From NCBI GenBank assembly GCA_949300325.1, contig CASGDQ010000017.1, positions 1-64,000 of the forward strand: a stretch of 64,000 bases of DNA. Reading direction: 5' to 3'. Each line of letters begins with the position of its first letter. Position 1 is the first letter of the stretch. Shown here piece after piece: positions 53,457 through 61,396 of the stretch. The translations under genes were made by a program, and so were the position numbers. The stretch is from an uncultured Spirochaetales bacterium. Its GTDB lineage: Bacteria > Spirochaetota > Spirochaetia > Sphaerochaetales > Sphaerochaetaceae. A model generated the notes under the pieces. It was given only the letters and a program-made list of their open reading frames with translations, made no database searches and had not been told where the DNA came from.

Positions 53457-53485
53457 ATTATGTCCGCTTTCACCCCTTTTTTCAA
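53457..53485 (-). promoter_or_regulatory. Promoter of PH-like membrane protein gene (leaderless)
   Basis: Minus strand TTGAAA (53485-53480), 17 bp, CATAAT (53462-53457), 6 nt, ATG at 53450. The region is only 43 bp wide and shared with the divergent gene. Confidence 0.6.
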
Positions 53486-53493
53486 TAATAGGA

Positions 53494-54537
53494 ATGGGCT
53501 ATCATCAGCATGTGGAAATCAGACTGATCTCGGAAACAACAATCGGCGCGATATCAAGGCTCCAAGAGCTGATGAGAAGCAAAAAGGACCTTCTTGGGAA
53601 TAAAGAGCTTCCCAAAATCATGTTTGCAGACCTCTCCGCCTCTTCAAAACTCGGATACTATGACAGCAGACAGAATCTCATCGTAATCGATGAACGCCTT
53701 TCTAAAGGATGTGAAAACGAATTGGATGCTGTTTTTCTGCACGAGCTTTCCCATTTCAAGAACTGGAGTGAAAATTCGCTTTTAGACCATGGTCCTGAAT
53801 TCCGGCGCTGCTGCACATTGCTCGGGGTCTCAGAAGGCTTTGACAAGGCAAAAGTGAAAATATCGGAAGAAAAAAAGAAAGCAATTTCAGATAAGGTCGA
53901 AAAACTCATCGCCTTATCTTCCAGTCCGTTTGAGGCGGAAGCTGCCTCGGCATTGAAAAAAGCGCAGCAGCTGATGATGGAATACAACATTGCCATAAAG
54001 GAGGATGAGGATAAGCTTTATGCGGTATCCGTCCTGAAAAAAAACAGGTTCTGCTATCATGAAAAGCTTTTGTTTCAAATAGTTCAGATGCTCTCTGGCG
54101 CGATGAGCGTGATCGAAAAGAAGAGAAATGCTGCAAATGAGGCTGTTTTTTACGGCAGTCTGGAGCAGGTCGAGTTCTCCATGTATTTATGGGAACATCT
54201 AGTGGCGGAAATGGAAAAATGCGTAAAAAACGAAAAAAGCAAAAGACATGGTTTTGACAAGAGATCCTTTCGCATCGGACTTGCAAGCGGCCTTCTTTCG
54301 CGGATAAAGGAAAACACGTCTAAAGATATGGAAAAGGCGCTGACAAATACAGTGGAAGGCACGAGAACCATATACAATCGCCTGATGAAAGCAAGACTGC
54401 ATTACCGGAAGCTTTCTTCCGGGATAGTTGATACGGGAAGCTATAACAGCGGTAAAAACGCCGCAGGAAGCATCACCATCCCCTCTAATGAGCATAAAAC
54501 AGGATATAAGAGGATAGGCTCCCAGAAAAACACCTGA
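53494..54537 (+). CDS. SprT-like HExxH protein with DUF2786-type domain
   Basis: 347 residues, apparently cytoplasmic. Near residue 85 is 'AVFLHELSHFKNW', followed by 'DHGPEFRRCCTLLG': the His-Glu-x-x-His zinc site plus a third His, as in SprT-like peptidases. Residues ~135-170 ('KVEKLIALSSSPFEAEAASA' and 'AQQLMMEYNIA') match the DUF2786 helical domain, usually found in phage and plasmid proteins. The rest is helical and basic. Two starts are possible: the ATG at 53494, or the GTG at 53512, which lies 6 nt after a TATCAT. Function unknown; a DNA- or protein-cleaving role is speculative. Confidence 0.65.
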   Translation: MGYHQHVEIRLISETTIGAISRLQELMRSKKDLLGNKELPKIMFADLSASSKLGYYDSRQNLIVIDERLSKGCENELDAVFLHELSHFKNWSENSLLDHGPEFRRCCTLLGVSEGFDKAKVKISEEKKKAISDKVEKLIALSSSPFEAEAASALKKAQQLMMEYNIAIKEDEDKLYAVSVLKKNRFCYHEKLLFQIVQMLSGAMSVIEKKRNAANEAVFYGSLEQVEFSMYLWEHLVAEMEKCVKNEKSKRHGFDKRSFRIGLASGLLSRIKENTSKDMEKALTNTVEGTRTIYNRLMKARLHYRKLSSGIVDTGSYNSGKNAAGSITIPSNEHKTGYKRIGSQKNT

Positions 54538-54623
54538 TGAAAGCGTTTTTTGAAACATCGTATCATTATTGCATTTTTATGCATGGAGTATACCATATTG
54601 CCGTATTTGCAAATGCAAAACTA

Positions 54624-54652
54624 TTGCTAATCGCAAAAAACTAAGGTATCCT
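54624..54652 (+). promoter_or_regulatory. oppA promoter
   Basis: TTGCTA (54624-54629), 17 bp, TATCCT (54647-54652), about 30 nt before the AAGGAG/ATG of oppA. Confidence 0.5.
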
Positions 54653-54687
54653 TAAACGTATATCTTAAGTCAAAAGGAGAGAAATCA

Positions 54688-56391
54688 ATGAAGAAACTAT
54701 TGATTGCTTTACTTGCTATTCTTTGTGCATTGACTGTATTCGTTGGTTGCTCCAAGTCGAGTTCCTCTTCGACACCTGCAGCAACAACCACAACAACAAA
54801 AACCACAACAACTACAACAAGCACAACCGCGACAGCAGCCAAAACAGAAACGGCAGCCGCTCCGGCAGCAGCAACTACAACAAGCTCAGACAGCGGAAAA
54901 GTTGTATTCCGCATTGCAAACGGCGCAGAACCGGAATCACTTGATCCGAGCCAGATCCAGGGTGTTCCAGAGCACAGGATTTTCGAAGCTCTCTTCGAAG
55001 GCCTCGTAGTTGTCGATCCTGAAACCGCTGGCGGAATCCCCGGCGTTGCAGAATCCTGGGATATCTCCGATGACGGACTCACCTATACCTTCTACCTCAG
55101 AGAAGATGCAATGTGGTCCGACGGCGTGCCAATCACCGCTGACGATGTCGTATACTCCTGGCTCAGGGAGCTCGCACCGGAAACAGCAAGCCCGTATGCA
55201 TGGTTCCCTGTGATGTTCATCGCAGGCGCAGCCGAATACAACTCCGGCGAAGCTGGTCCTGAAGCTGTTCAGATCGCAGCTCTTGACGACCATACATTCC
55301 AGATGACCCTCATCGGACCTCTTCCGTATGTCATCGGCGCTCTCAACCACTATTCGTTCGCAATCGTTCCTCAGCATGCCATCGAAAAGTACGGCAAGGA
55401 CTGGATCCTTCCTGAGAATTTCGTAGGAAACGGACCGTTCGTACTCAAGGAATGGACACCTCAGGACAAGATCGTATGCGTCAAGAGCGACACATACTGG
55501 GACAAGGACAACGTCAAGCTCGACGAGGTAGTATACTATGCTTCCGATGATACCTCCACCAACTACAACATGTATCTTGCAGGTCAGATCGACTGGCTCA
55601 CATCCGTTCCAAAGGATCTGATCGATTCCATCATGATGAGGGAAGATTATCAGTCGGCTCCACAGCTTTCAACATATTACTACACAATCAACACGACAAA
55701 GGTGCCTCTTGATGACGTAAGGGTCAGGAAAGCTATCAGCTACGCGATCGACAGGCAGACGCTCGTCGATACGATCACCAAGGCTGGTGAGATCGCATGC
55801 TGGGGCATCGTACCTTTCATGGACGGCTACGACGGACTTGGAGATGCCCAGTACGATCCAGAGTATGCACAGCAGCTCCTTGCTGAAGCAGGATATCCGA
55901 ACGGCGTAGGTTTCCCGACCTTGAACCTCCTCTACAATACAGACGATGCCCATAAGGCCATCGCCGAGTATGTACAGCAGCAGCTCAAGCAGAACCTGAA
56001 CATCAACATCGTTCTTGAGAACCAGGAATGGGCAACATACCTTGCAAACAGGAACGCAGGCAATTTCGACATTGCACGCGCTGGCTGGGTAGGCGATTAT
56101 CAGGATCCGAACACCTTCCTCGACATGTTCGTCACAGGCGCAGGCATGAACGGCGGCAAGTACAGCAACGACGTTTATGACACGCTCATCAACGAAGCTG
56201 CAAGAATGGAAGCCGGTCCGGAGAGATTCGAGGTTCTTCTCACAGCAGAAGACATCCTCATCAACGAGGACCAGGGCATCATCCCGTTCTACTACTATGT
56301 AAGCCAGAACCTTATCGACCTCAACAAGTGGGGCGGCTGGCATACAAACACGATGGATTACCATCCGCCGAAGAACATCTACCTCAAGTAG
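54688..56391 (+). CDS. oppA: Oligopeptide-binding lipoprotein OppA (family 5)
   Basis: 567 residues. The signal peptide ends in a lipobox ('LTVFVGC', Cys21), so the protein is lipid-anchored. It is followed by a ~45-residue linker almost wholly of Thr, Ala and Ser, encoded by ACA/ACC/GCA repeats. The family-5 domain begins at about residue 70: 'VFRIANGAEPESLDPSQIQG', 'ALFEGLVVVDPETAGGIPGV', 'LTYTFYLREDAMWSDGVPIT', and later 'ISYAIDRQTLVDTI'. It delivers peptides to OppBCDF, encoded 1.8 kb upstream. It has its own promoter and terminator, allowing high expression. Confidence 0.95.
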   Translation: MKKLLIALLAILCALTVFVGCSKSSSSSTPAATTTTTKTTTTTTSTTATAAKTETAAAPAAATTTSSDSGKVVFRIANGAEPESLDPSQIQGVPEHRIFEALFEGLVVVDPETAGGIPGVAESWDISDDGLTYTFYLREDAMWSDGVPITADDVVYSWLRELAPETASPYAWFPVMFIAGAAEYNSGEAGPEAVQIAALDDHTFQMTLIGPLPYVIGALNHYSFAIVPQHAIEKYGKDWILPENFVGNGPFVLKEWTPQDKIVCVKSDTYWDKDNVKLDEVVYYASDDTSTNYNMYLAGQIDWLTSVPKDLIDSIMMREDYQSAPQLSTYYYTINTTKVPLDDVRVRKAISYAIDRQTLVDTITKAGEIACWGIVPFMDGYDGLGDAQYDPEYAQQLLAEAGYPNGVGFPTLNLLYNTDDAHKAIAEYVQQQLKQNLNINIVLENQEWATYLANRNAGNFDIARAGWVGDYQDPNTFLDMFVTGAGMNGGKYSNDVYDTLINEAARMEAGPERFEVLLTAEDILINEDQGIIPFYYYVSQNLIDLNKWGGWHTNTMDYHPPKNIYLK

Positions 56392-56408
56392 TCTTGTTCA
56401 AACTGACA

Positions 56409-56436
56409 AGGGCATCCTCCGGGATGCTCTTTTTTT
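56409..56436 (+). terminator. oppA terminator
   Basis: GGGCATCC/GGATGCTC 8-bp stem (one G-T pair) and 3-nt loop followed by seven T. Confidence 0.85.
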
Positions 56437-56463
56437 GTCCCGGCTCTTTCGATATGCTATAAT
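56435..56463 (+). promoter_or_regulatory. Promoter of GNAT gene (leaderless)
   Basis: TTGTCC (56435-56440), 17 bp, perfect TATAAT (56458-56463), 6 nt, ATG at 56470. The -35 box abuts the oppA terminator T-run. Confidence 0.65.
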
Positions 56464-56469
56464 CTCCTT

Positions 56470-57246
56470 ATGGAAATACTTAACTTGTCAAATACCTCGA
56501 TTGAGGATATCGCAGAACTGATGAATAGGGCGTTTGCAGACTACATGCTGCCCATACATGTCACAGAGTCTTATCTGGAAAACCGTTTCAGACGCGCAAA
56601 CGTGGATTTAAGGCGCTCTTATGCTCTAAGCGAGGAGGAAAAGCTTTATGGAATGCTTGTAAACTCGTTTGAGGATGATATCTGCAACTGTCTGGTAGCA
56701 GGAATAGATCCCACAAAAAGGGGCTCGGGAATGCTGAAAAAGATGTTCTATAGGGCTTTTGAAGAGATTAAAGGGGTAAAAACATATCAGGTCGAGGTTC
56801 TGCAGCAGAATGCAAAGGCGATACATATATACTCAAGCCTGGGCTTTGAGATAAAAAGAAGCTATACCCTCCTAAAGGGCCGAGTGGAAGGAAAGGGAGG
56901 ATGCACCACAGCTTTGCTATCCAGCTGCAATTCGAAAAATTTAAGCCAGAGATTTCCTCCTTCATTTGAAAACACCATCCCTGCCCTGCTCCGCGCCGGA
57001 GGATTCGATCTGCATCTCTCACCCAACGGATATCTGATAGCAAACAGTTCCGGGGCATGCGCCCAGATTGGCGGAGATTACGAAGAGATCCTCTCCTCGC
57101 TCGAAGGAGAAAGGATGCTCACCTTCGGCAATATCGACGAAAGGGATGATGCGCTCATCTCCTGCTTGAAAAATAGGGGCTTCACTGAATATGCAAAGCA
57201 ATTCGAGATGCATAAGCCTGCAGATCCTTCAAAAGGATATTCCTGA
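56470..57246 (+). CDS. GNAT-family acetyltransferase with C-terminal extension
   Basis: 258 residues. Residues 1-140 form a GNAT domain: the acetyl-CoA pyrophosphate loop reads 'VAGIDPTKRGSGMLKKMF', with 'YQVEVLQQNAKAIHIYSSLG' and 'FEIKRSYTLLKGR' as motif B. Residues 150-258 form a second, weaker GNAT-like half without a visible CoA loop, as in two-lobed acetyltransferases. Substrate unknown. The 3' end overlaps the next gene, which runs the other way, by 65 bp. Confidence 0.8.
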   Translation: MEILNLSNTSIEDIAELMNRAFADYMLPIHVTESYLENRFRRANVDLRRSYALSEEEKLYGMLVNSFEDDICNCLVAGIDPTKRGSGMLKKMFYRAFEEIKGVKTYQVEVLQQNAKAIHIYSSLGFEIKRSYTLLKGRVEGKGGCTTALLSSCNSKNLSQRFPPSFENTIPALLRAGGFDLHLSPNGYLIANSSGACAQIGGDYEEILSSLEGERMLTFGNIDERDDALISCLKNRGFTEYAKQFEMHKPADPSKGYS

Positions 57247-57718
57247 CAAGGCCCCCATACATTTCTTTTGTCAGGACAACTTTGTAGCCTAGAGAAAGCG
57301 CGCTTTTCATCGATGCTGTATTATCAGGATGGATCGTGCACATCAGATAGCGGTAGCCCAAAGCCGATGCATCCTTTTCAGCCATCTGCATGAGCATCTT
57401 CTGTATGCCGCATCCCCTGAAACAAGCCCGCACTGCAGCAATATCCATATGCGCCACAAAAGAAAGCTCATCATCAGCAAGGCCTATGTCCCTGCCAAGA
57501 TTCTCCTCCCCCAATCCTGGAAAGGCGAGAGAGAATACTCCGGCAAGGCTATGATCATCTTTTTTCCGGCATAAATAAAGGATGCCGCCGGTGTTGGGAA
57601 TATAGTCGGGATCCAATGCAAGAAACTCCTTCCGCTCAAGACCGGAAAGGACTTCCCTGTAAAGATCCGCCACCTCCATATCATATTCCAACGGCTTTTT
57701 CTCCACTTCAAATTCCAT
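57182..57718 (-). CDS. GNAT-family acetyltransferase
   Basis: 178 residues from the ATG at 57718, preceded by AGAGGATG; the open frame upstream encodes a hydrophobic stretch in the promoter region and is rejected. It has 'HMDIAAVRACFRGCGIQKML' (acetyl-CoA loop, R-x-x-G-x-G/C), 'YLMCTIHPDNTASMKSALSL' (motif B, Asn contacts) and 'GYKVVLTKEMYGGLVR' at the end. Probably N-acetylates a small molecule or protein. The two GNAT genes overlap tail to tail. Confidence 0.8.
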   Translation of the reverse strand: MEFEVEKKPLEYDMEVADLYREVLSGLERKEFLALDPDYIPNTGGILYLCRKKDDHSLAGVFSLAFPGLGEENLGRDIGLADDELSFVAHMDIAAVRACFRGCGIQKMLMQMAEKDASALGYRYLMCTIHPDNTASMKSALSLGYKVVLTKEMYGGLVRNILLKDLQAYASRIALHIQ

Positions 57719-57862
57719 ACATTCATCCTCTTTTGCCACAAAAATGATACACCAGATGCAAAATAAAATCCCCAAAACGGTCAAATAAAAGCAATTATTT
57801 ACAATACAATAAAATATTATCCTAATGATAGAAATTCACTAGTATATTTTTTCCAATTTTAT

Positions 57863-57891
57863 TTGACAATATGGATAATAAACGGGAAAAT
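57863..57891 (+). promoter_or_regulatory. Promoter of candidate small RNA
   Basis: Perfect TTGACA (57863-57868), 17 bp, GAAAAT (57886-57891). The -10 box is weak; an AATAAT occurs 3 bp further on. Confidence 0.35.
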
Positions 57892-57897
57892 AATGTT

Positions 57898-58018
57898 GTG
57901 TAAAGAAACTGCACCTCCAAATATAGAAAGGGGTACGACCTTTTTCCGAACTATTTCTTTAAGCATCAGGGTATGGTGTTTCCATTCCGTCTCAGGAAAG
58001 CCATACCCGGTTTTTTTT
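57898..58018 (+). ncRNA. Candidate ~120-nt small RNA
   Basis: Between a TTGACA promoter and a strong terminator lies a stretch that folds into two hairpins: an AGAAAGG/CCTTTTT stem (about 57927-57947), and the terminal hairpin GGGTATGG/CCATACCC (57969-57976 with 58001-58008) with an inner TTTCC/GGAAA stem, followed by eight T (58011-58018). No downstream gene is attached: aroA has its own promoter 120 bp further on. A small frame in this stretch has no ribosome site and runs through the terminator. No known RNA family recognised. Confidence 0.45.
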
Positions 58019-58138
58019 GCCTTTCAAAATGAAAATTCCTGTTAAATAGAAATGCGGGGGAGGCCTGGCCCCGCCCCGCCGGCTGCTTTTCTTCCTGATA
58101 ATATAATCGCATAAGAAGGCCTTTCAGCCAAAACATCC

Positions 58139-58167
58139 TTTTCATTGAAAGAAGAAAAAACTACAAT
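58139..58167 (+). promoter_or_regulatory. aroA promoter (leaderless)
   Basis: TTTTCA (58139-58144, weak -35), 17 bp, TACAAT (58162-58167), 6 nt, ATG at 58174. Confidence 0.5.
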
Positions 58168-58173
58168 CGAAGC

Positions 58174-59427
58174 ATGAGCACAACACCTGAAATCTGGATA
58201 CCGGGCTCGAAAAGCCACAGCATACGCGCCCTCTTGATAGCCGCTTTTTCAAAAGGAAAAAGCAGGATACGCAACCTTCTCATATCTTCAGATACACTCT
58301 CGACCATGGAAGCCTTAAAAAGGCTCAATGTCAAAATAACCTATGACAAGGACAATAACGAATATGTGGTGGATGCGGAAAACCTCGGCAAAGGGCTTGA
58401 AAGCGCAGTTCTCGACCTGGGCAACAGCGGAACGGGAACATACCTTCTTATGGGGCTTGCCGCAAGTCTGGAGATACCTGTGACAATAACAGGGGACGAA
58501 TCGCTTTCTTCCCGTCCTATCGGCCCTCTTGCAGAGGCATACCGGAGCCTGGGAGCGCATGTAACAGATAACAAAGGATATCTTCCTGTTACGATCCAAG
58601 GTCCTTTGAAAGGAGGATCTTTAAGCATAGAATGCAGGACCAGCCAGTATCTTTCCTCCCTCCTGCTTGCAGGAGTCCTTTCAAAAGGGGATTCAAAGAT
58701 AACCTGCCCGATTCTTTTTGAGAAGCCGTATGTCGGCATGACGCTCAAATGGCTTGATGAGCAACAGATAGAATATGAGATCTCAAAAGACTATCAAGAG
58801 ACCTTTATCAAGGGTGGACAATGCTTCAAAGCCCTTGATGCCACGATTTCCGGAGATTACTCCTCAGCCTCGTTCTTTTTCGGCCTAGCTGCGATAAGCA
58901 GGAAAAAGATAAACATACTAGGACTTGAGAAAAACGACAGCCAGGGAGATAAAAGAGTGCTCGAGGTGCTTGAGAAAATGGGCTGCTCCATCCAATGGAT
59001 CGAAAACGGAGTGTCGGTGCAAGGGCCTGAAAAGCTCAAAGGCGGCTCGTTCGATATCAACGACATACCAGATGCACTCCCGATACTGAGTGTGATCGCA
59101 ACCCAGGCAGAAGAGGAAGTGACGCTATACAATGTCGCACAGGCCAGGATAAAAGAAACCGACAGGATAGCCTCCATGGCAGAAAACCTCAGCATTCTGG
59201 GAGCGGATGTAACAGAAATGGAGGACGGGCTGAAGATAAAGCCATCCGTGCTGCATAAGGCAAAGGTGAAGGGTTATGACGACCATAGGATAATAATGGC
59301 CATGGCAATACTTTCTTATGCTGTAAAGGATGGGATCGAGATAGACGATACAAGGCGTGCGGATGTCACATTCCCGACATTCTTCGAATTGTATGAGAAA
59401 ATAAAGAAGGAGCTTTCAGATGCCTAA
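58174..59427 (+). CDS. aroA: 3-phosphoshikimate 1-carboxyvinyltransferase (EPSP synthase)
   Basis: 417 residues. Motifs of EPSP synthase: 'PGSKSHSIRALLIAAF' (Lys binding PEP), 'DLGNSGTGTYLLMGLAASL' (in place of the usual GNAGT), 'SSRPIGPLAEAYRSLGA', 'ECRTSQYLSSLLLAG', 'INDIPDALPILSVIATQA' (Asp general base), 'RIKETDRIASMAENL' and 'YDDHRIIMAMAILSY'. It joins shikimate-3-P and PEP in aromatic amino-acid synthesis. The GNSGTGT loop, with Ser for the usual Ala, differs from the class I consensus. It overlaps the flavodoxin-ferredoxin gene by 8 bp, which is odd company for an aro gene. Confidence 0.95.
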   Translation: MSTTPEIWIPGSKSHSIRALLIAAFSKGKSRIRNLLISSDTLSTMEALKRLNVKITYDKDNNEYVVDAENLGKGLESAVLDLGNSGTGTYLLMGLAASLEIPVTITGDESLSSRPIGPLAEAYRSLGAHVTDNKGYLPVTIQGPLKGGSLSIECRTSQYLSSLLLAGVLSKGDSKITCPILFEKPYVGMTLKWLDEQQIEYEISKDYQETFIKGGQCFKALDATISGDYSSASFFFGLAAISRKKINILGLEKNDSQGDKRVLEVLEKMGCSIQWIENGVSVQGPEKLKGGSFDINDIPDALPILSVIATQAEEEVTLYNVAQARIKETDRIASMAENLSILGADVTEMEDGLKIKPSVLHKAKVKGYDDHRIIMAMAILSYAVKDGIEIDDTRRADVTFPTFFELYEKIKKELSDA

Positions 59428-60169
59428 AACCATAATCGCGTGCTACAGTGCCACGGGCAACAGCCTTTACATTTCAAAACGCCTCGGGGCCGACAAGATA
59501 ATAACAATAGGAAAAGATTCATCGATAGATGCGGACGCAGAAATACTCGGGATCGTAACACCGGTATACTGCGGGACGCTCCCTATTCCTGTAAAGGAAT
59601 TCATTTCCTCAATAATAGCCGAAAGGGACAATTCGAATCTCAAATACATATTCGGCATCCTCACTTACGGGAAAACCCCGTTCTGGGCCGCATCCCATCT
59701 TTCAAGAGCGCTGCAGGACGCAGGATGCGTCCTGTCCTATGTAAACGGAGTGCAAATGCCGGATGCCTATCTTCCCCTGAAAAAGAAAGCAGTAAAAAAT
59801 GAGGAAAGAAACAAGATGCTGGCTGAAGCCGAGGATAAGCTGGAAAAAATAAGGGATGACATAAAAAAGGAGGAATTCAGGCTTGCAAGGATGGGCCTGT
59901 CATACCGCCTTATAGGAAAGCTCATGTATAATGCGGCGCAAAGAAGCAGCAACAGGCTTTCTGTTTCAGATAAATGCATCGGATGCTCGATATGCGCTTC
60001 AGCCTGCCCGGATGAAAATATAAAAATTGAAAACGCAAAAGCGGTCATTAATGAAAAATGTCTTTGCTGCTATGCCTGCTACCATATCTGCCCAACAGGG
60101 GCAATAGGCTTTCCGGGAGCAGAAGGGCAATATGAGATGCCGGAGAATATGAAAGGAAGGTACAGATAG
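59420..60169 (+). CDS. Flavodoxin-ferredoxin fusion (EFR1-type)
   Basis: 249 residues. The N-terminal ~150 form a flavodoxin-like domain, with the FMN phosphate loop as 'ACYSATGNSLYISKRLG' and 'VTPVYCGTLPIPVKEFI'. The C-terminal part carries two 4Fe-4S motifs, 'CIGCSICASACPDENI' and 'CLCCYACYHICPTGAI' (CxxCxxCxxxCP twice). Such proteins shuttle electrons in anaerobes, but specific partners are not known. It overlaps aroA by 8 bp, and the next gene starts directly after its stop, so the three are one operon. Confidence 0.85.
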   Translation: MPKTIIACYSATGNSLYISKRLGADKIITIGKDSSIDADAEILGIVTPVYCGTLPIPVKEFISSIIAERDNSNLKYIFGILTYGKTPFWAASHLSRALQDAGCVLSYVNGVQMPDAYLPLKKKAVKNEERNKMLAEAEDKLEKIRDDIKKEEFRLARMGLSYRLIGKLMYNAAQRSSNRLSVSDKCIGCSICASACPDENIKIENAKAVINEKCLCCYACYHICPTGAIGFPGAEGQYEMPENMKGRYR

Positions 60170-61396
60170 ATGAACTATGATTTCGACAATCCCGTCGACA
60201 GACGGAACACCAACAGCGTCAAATGGAGCAAAAAAGCCATCAGCAACATCTGCGGCAATCCTGAGGCCGAACCGTTCTGGGTTGCGGATATGGATTTCAA
60301 AAGCGACAGCAACATCACAAACAAGGCAATGCAGCTTGCAGAGGAAGGCGTATTCGGTTACCCCGTATTCGATGACTTTGAGGAAATAGCCTCCTCATGG
60401 CTCGAAAGGAAACATTGCTGGAATGTGCCAAAAGAGGATATCGTATTTACGAACGGGCTCCTGCACGGAGTAGCGCTTGCAATCAACCTCTTTTCAAAGA
60501 AGGGAGATAACATATTGATTCCGAGCCCGACCTACAAGCCGTTCAGGCAGCTCTGCATCGATAATGGAAGGATAATGCTCGACTACCCTTTAAGCTATAA
60601 GGACGGGGTCTACAGCCTGGATGCAGAAAGGTTCAGAAAGGAAGCGAAAAAAGCACAGATGATACTCTTCTGCTCCCCCCACAACCCTTCCGGGCTTGTT
60701 TTCAGCAAGGAAGACCTTTCGCTCGTTTTAGAGGTTGCGAAGGAATGCGGCATTCCGGTGCTCAGCGACGAAATCCATGCCGATCTTGTGCATCCGGGCG
60801 CACTGCATATCCCTATGGGAAAGGCAAACGAGGCCATAGGAGCGGATGTGATAACCTTCATGGCGCCCAGCAAGACATTCAATGTCGCAGGAGAGCACAG
60901 CGGGATCGCAATCTTTTCCAATAAAGATATGGAAGAAAGGTTCAGAGCCCTGCAGAAGGGGCTTTATGTCACCGAGCCGGGATATCTTATCGGAAGCCTC
61001 ACAGAAACGGTCTATTCAACCGGACTCGATTACAACAAGGCGCTTTGCAGCTATTTAGGAGAGAATGCAAAAGCGATAAGGGAATATCTGGAGGCAAACA
61101 TGCCGCAAATAAGGATGGTGGATGCAAAAGCCTCGTTTGTGACATTTTTGGACTGCAGCGCGATATTCGACAAAGTCAAGAAAGAAATCGATGCAAACCC
61201 TTGCCTGTATCCTCCTGCTCCAGGCGGCGGATATCTTTCACGCTTCTTCGGCTCTGCAGCCTCGGTATGCATGAACGACGGCACCTGGTTTGGCGAGCAA
61301 TATTACAATTTCGTACGCTTCAATTACGGCACGTCGAGAAAGAAGGTGCTTTCTGCGCTTGAAAGGATGAAAAAGGCGGTGAACAGCCTCAAATGA
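60170..61396 (+). CDS. MalY/PatB-family PLP enzyme (cystathionine beta-lyase/aminotransferase)
   Basis: 408 residues, PLP fold type I. It starts 'MNYDFDNPVDRRNTNSVKW' as in MalY/PatB proteins, with 'FWVADMDFKSDSNITN' (conserved Trp-Val-Ala-Asp-Met-Asp-Phe), 'ILFCSPHNPSGLVFSKEDL', 'VLSDEIHADLVHPG' and the Schiff-base Lys in 'MAPSKTFNVAGEHSG'. Members split cystathionine or cysteine conjugates, or act as aminotransferases. Third gene of the aroA unit; an aminotransferase role in aromatic or sulfur amino-acid metabolism is possible. The 3' end overlaps the helicase-nuclease gene tail to tail by 8 bp. Confidence 0.9.
   Translation: MNYDFDNPVDRRNTNSVKWSKKAISNICGNPEAEPFWVADMDFKSDSNITNKAMQLAEEGVFGYPVFDDFEEIASSWLERKHCWNVPKEDIVFTNGLLHGVALAINLFSKKGDNILIPSPTYKPFRQLCIDNGRIMLDYPLSYKDGVYSLDAERFRKEAKKAQMILFCSPHNPSGLVFSKEDLSLVLEVAKECGIPVLSDEIHADLVHPGALHIPMGKANEAIGADVITFMAPSKTFNVAGEHSGIAIFSNKDMEERFRALQKGLYVTEPGYLIGSLTETVYSTGLDYNKALCSYLGENAKAIREYLEANMPQIRMVDAKASFVTFLDCSAIFDKVKKEIDANPCLYPPAPGGGYLSRFFGSAASVCMNDGTWFGEQYYNFVRFNYGTSRKKVLSALERMKKAVNSLK

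Larger units (their letters stand above)
57719..58173. other. Intergenic region with candidate small RNA
   Basis: 455 bp without a supported protein gene. It contains the GNAT promoter on the minus strand, a candidate small RNA at 57898-58018 and the aroA promoter at the right end. The stretch 58030-58090 is locally GC-rich with CCCCGCC-type repeats. Confidence 0.6.

Noticed and set aside
57863-58045. 60-codon frame over the candidate small RNA
   Set aside because: No ribosome site, runs through the terminator hairpin and has no resemblance to a known small protein.
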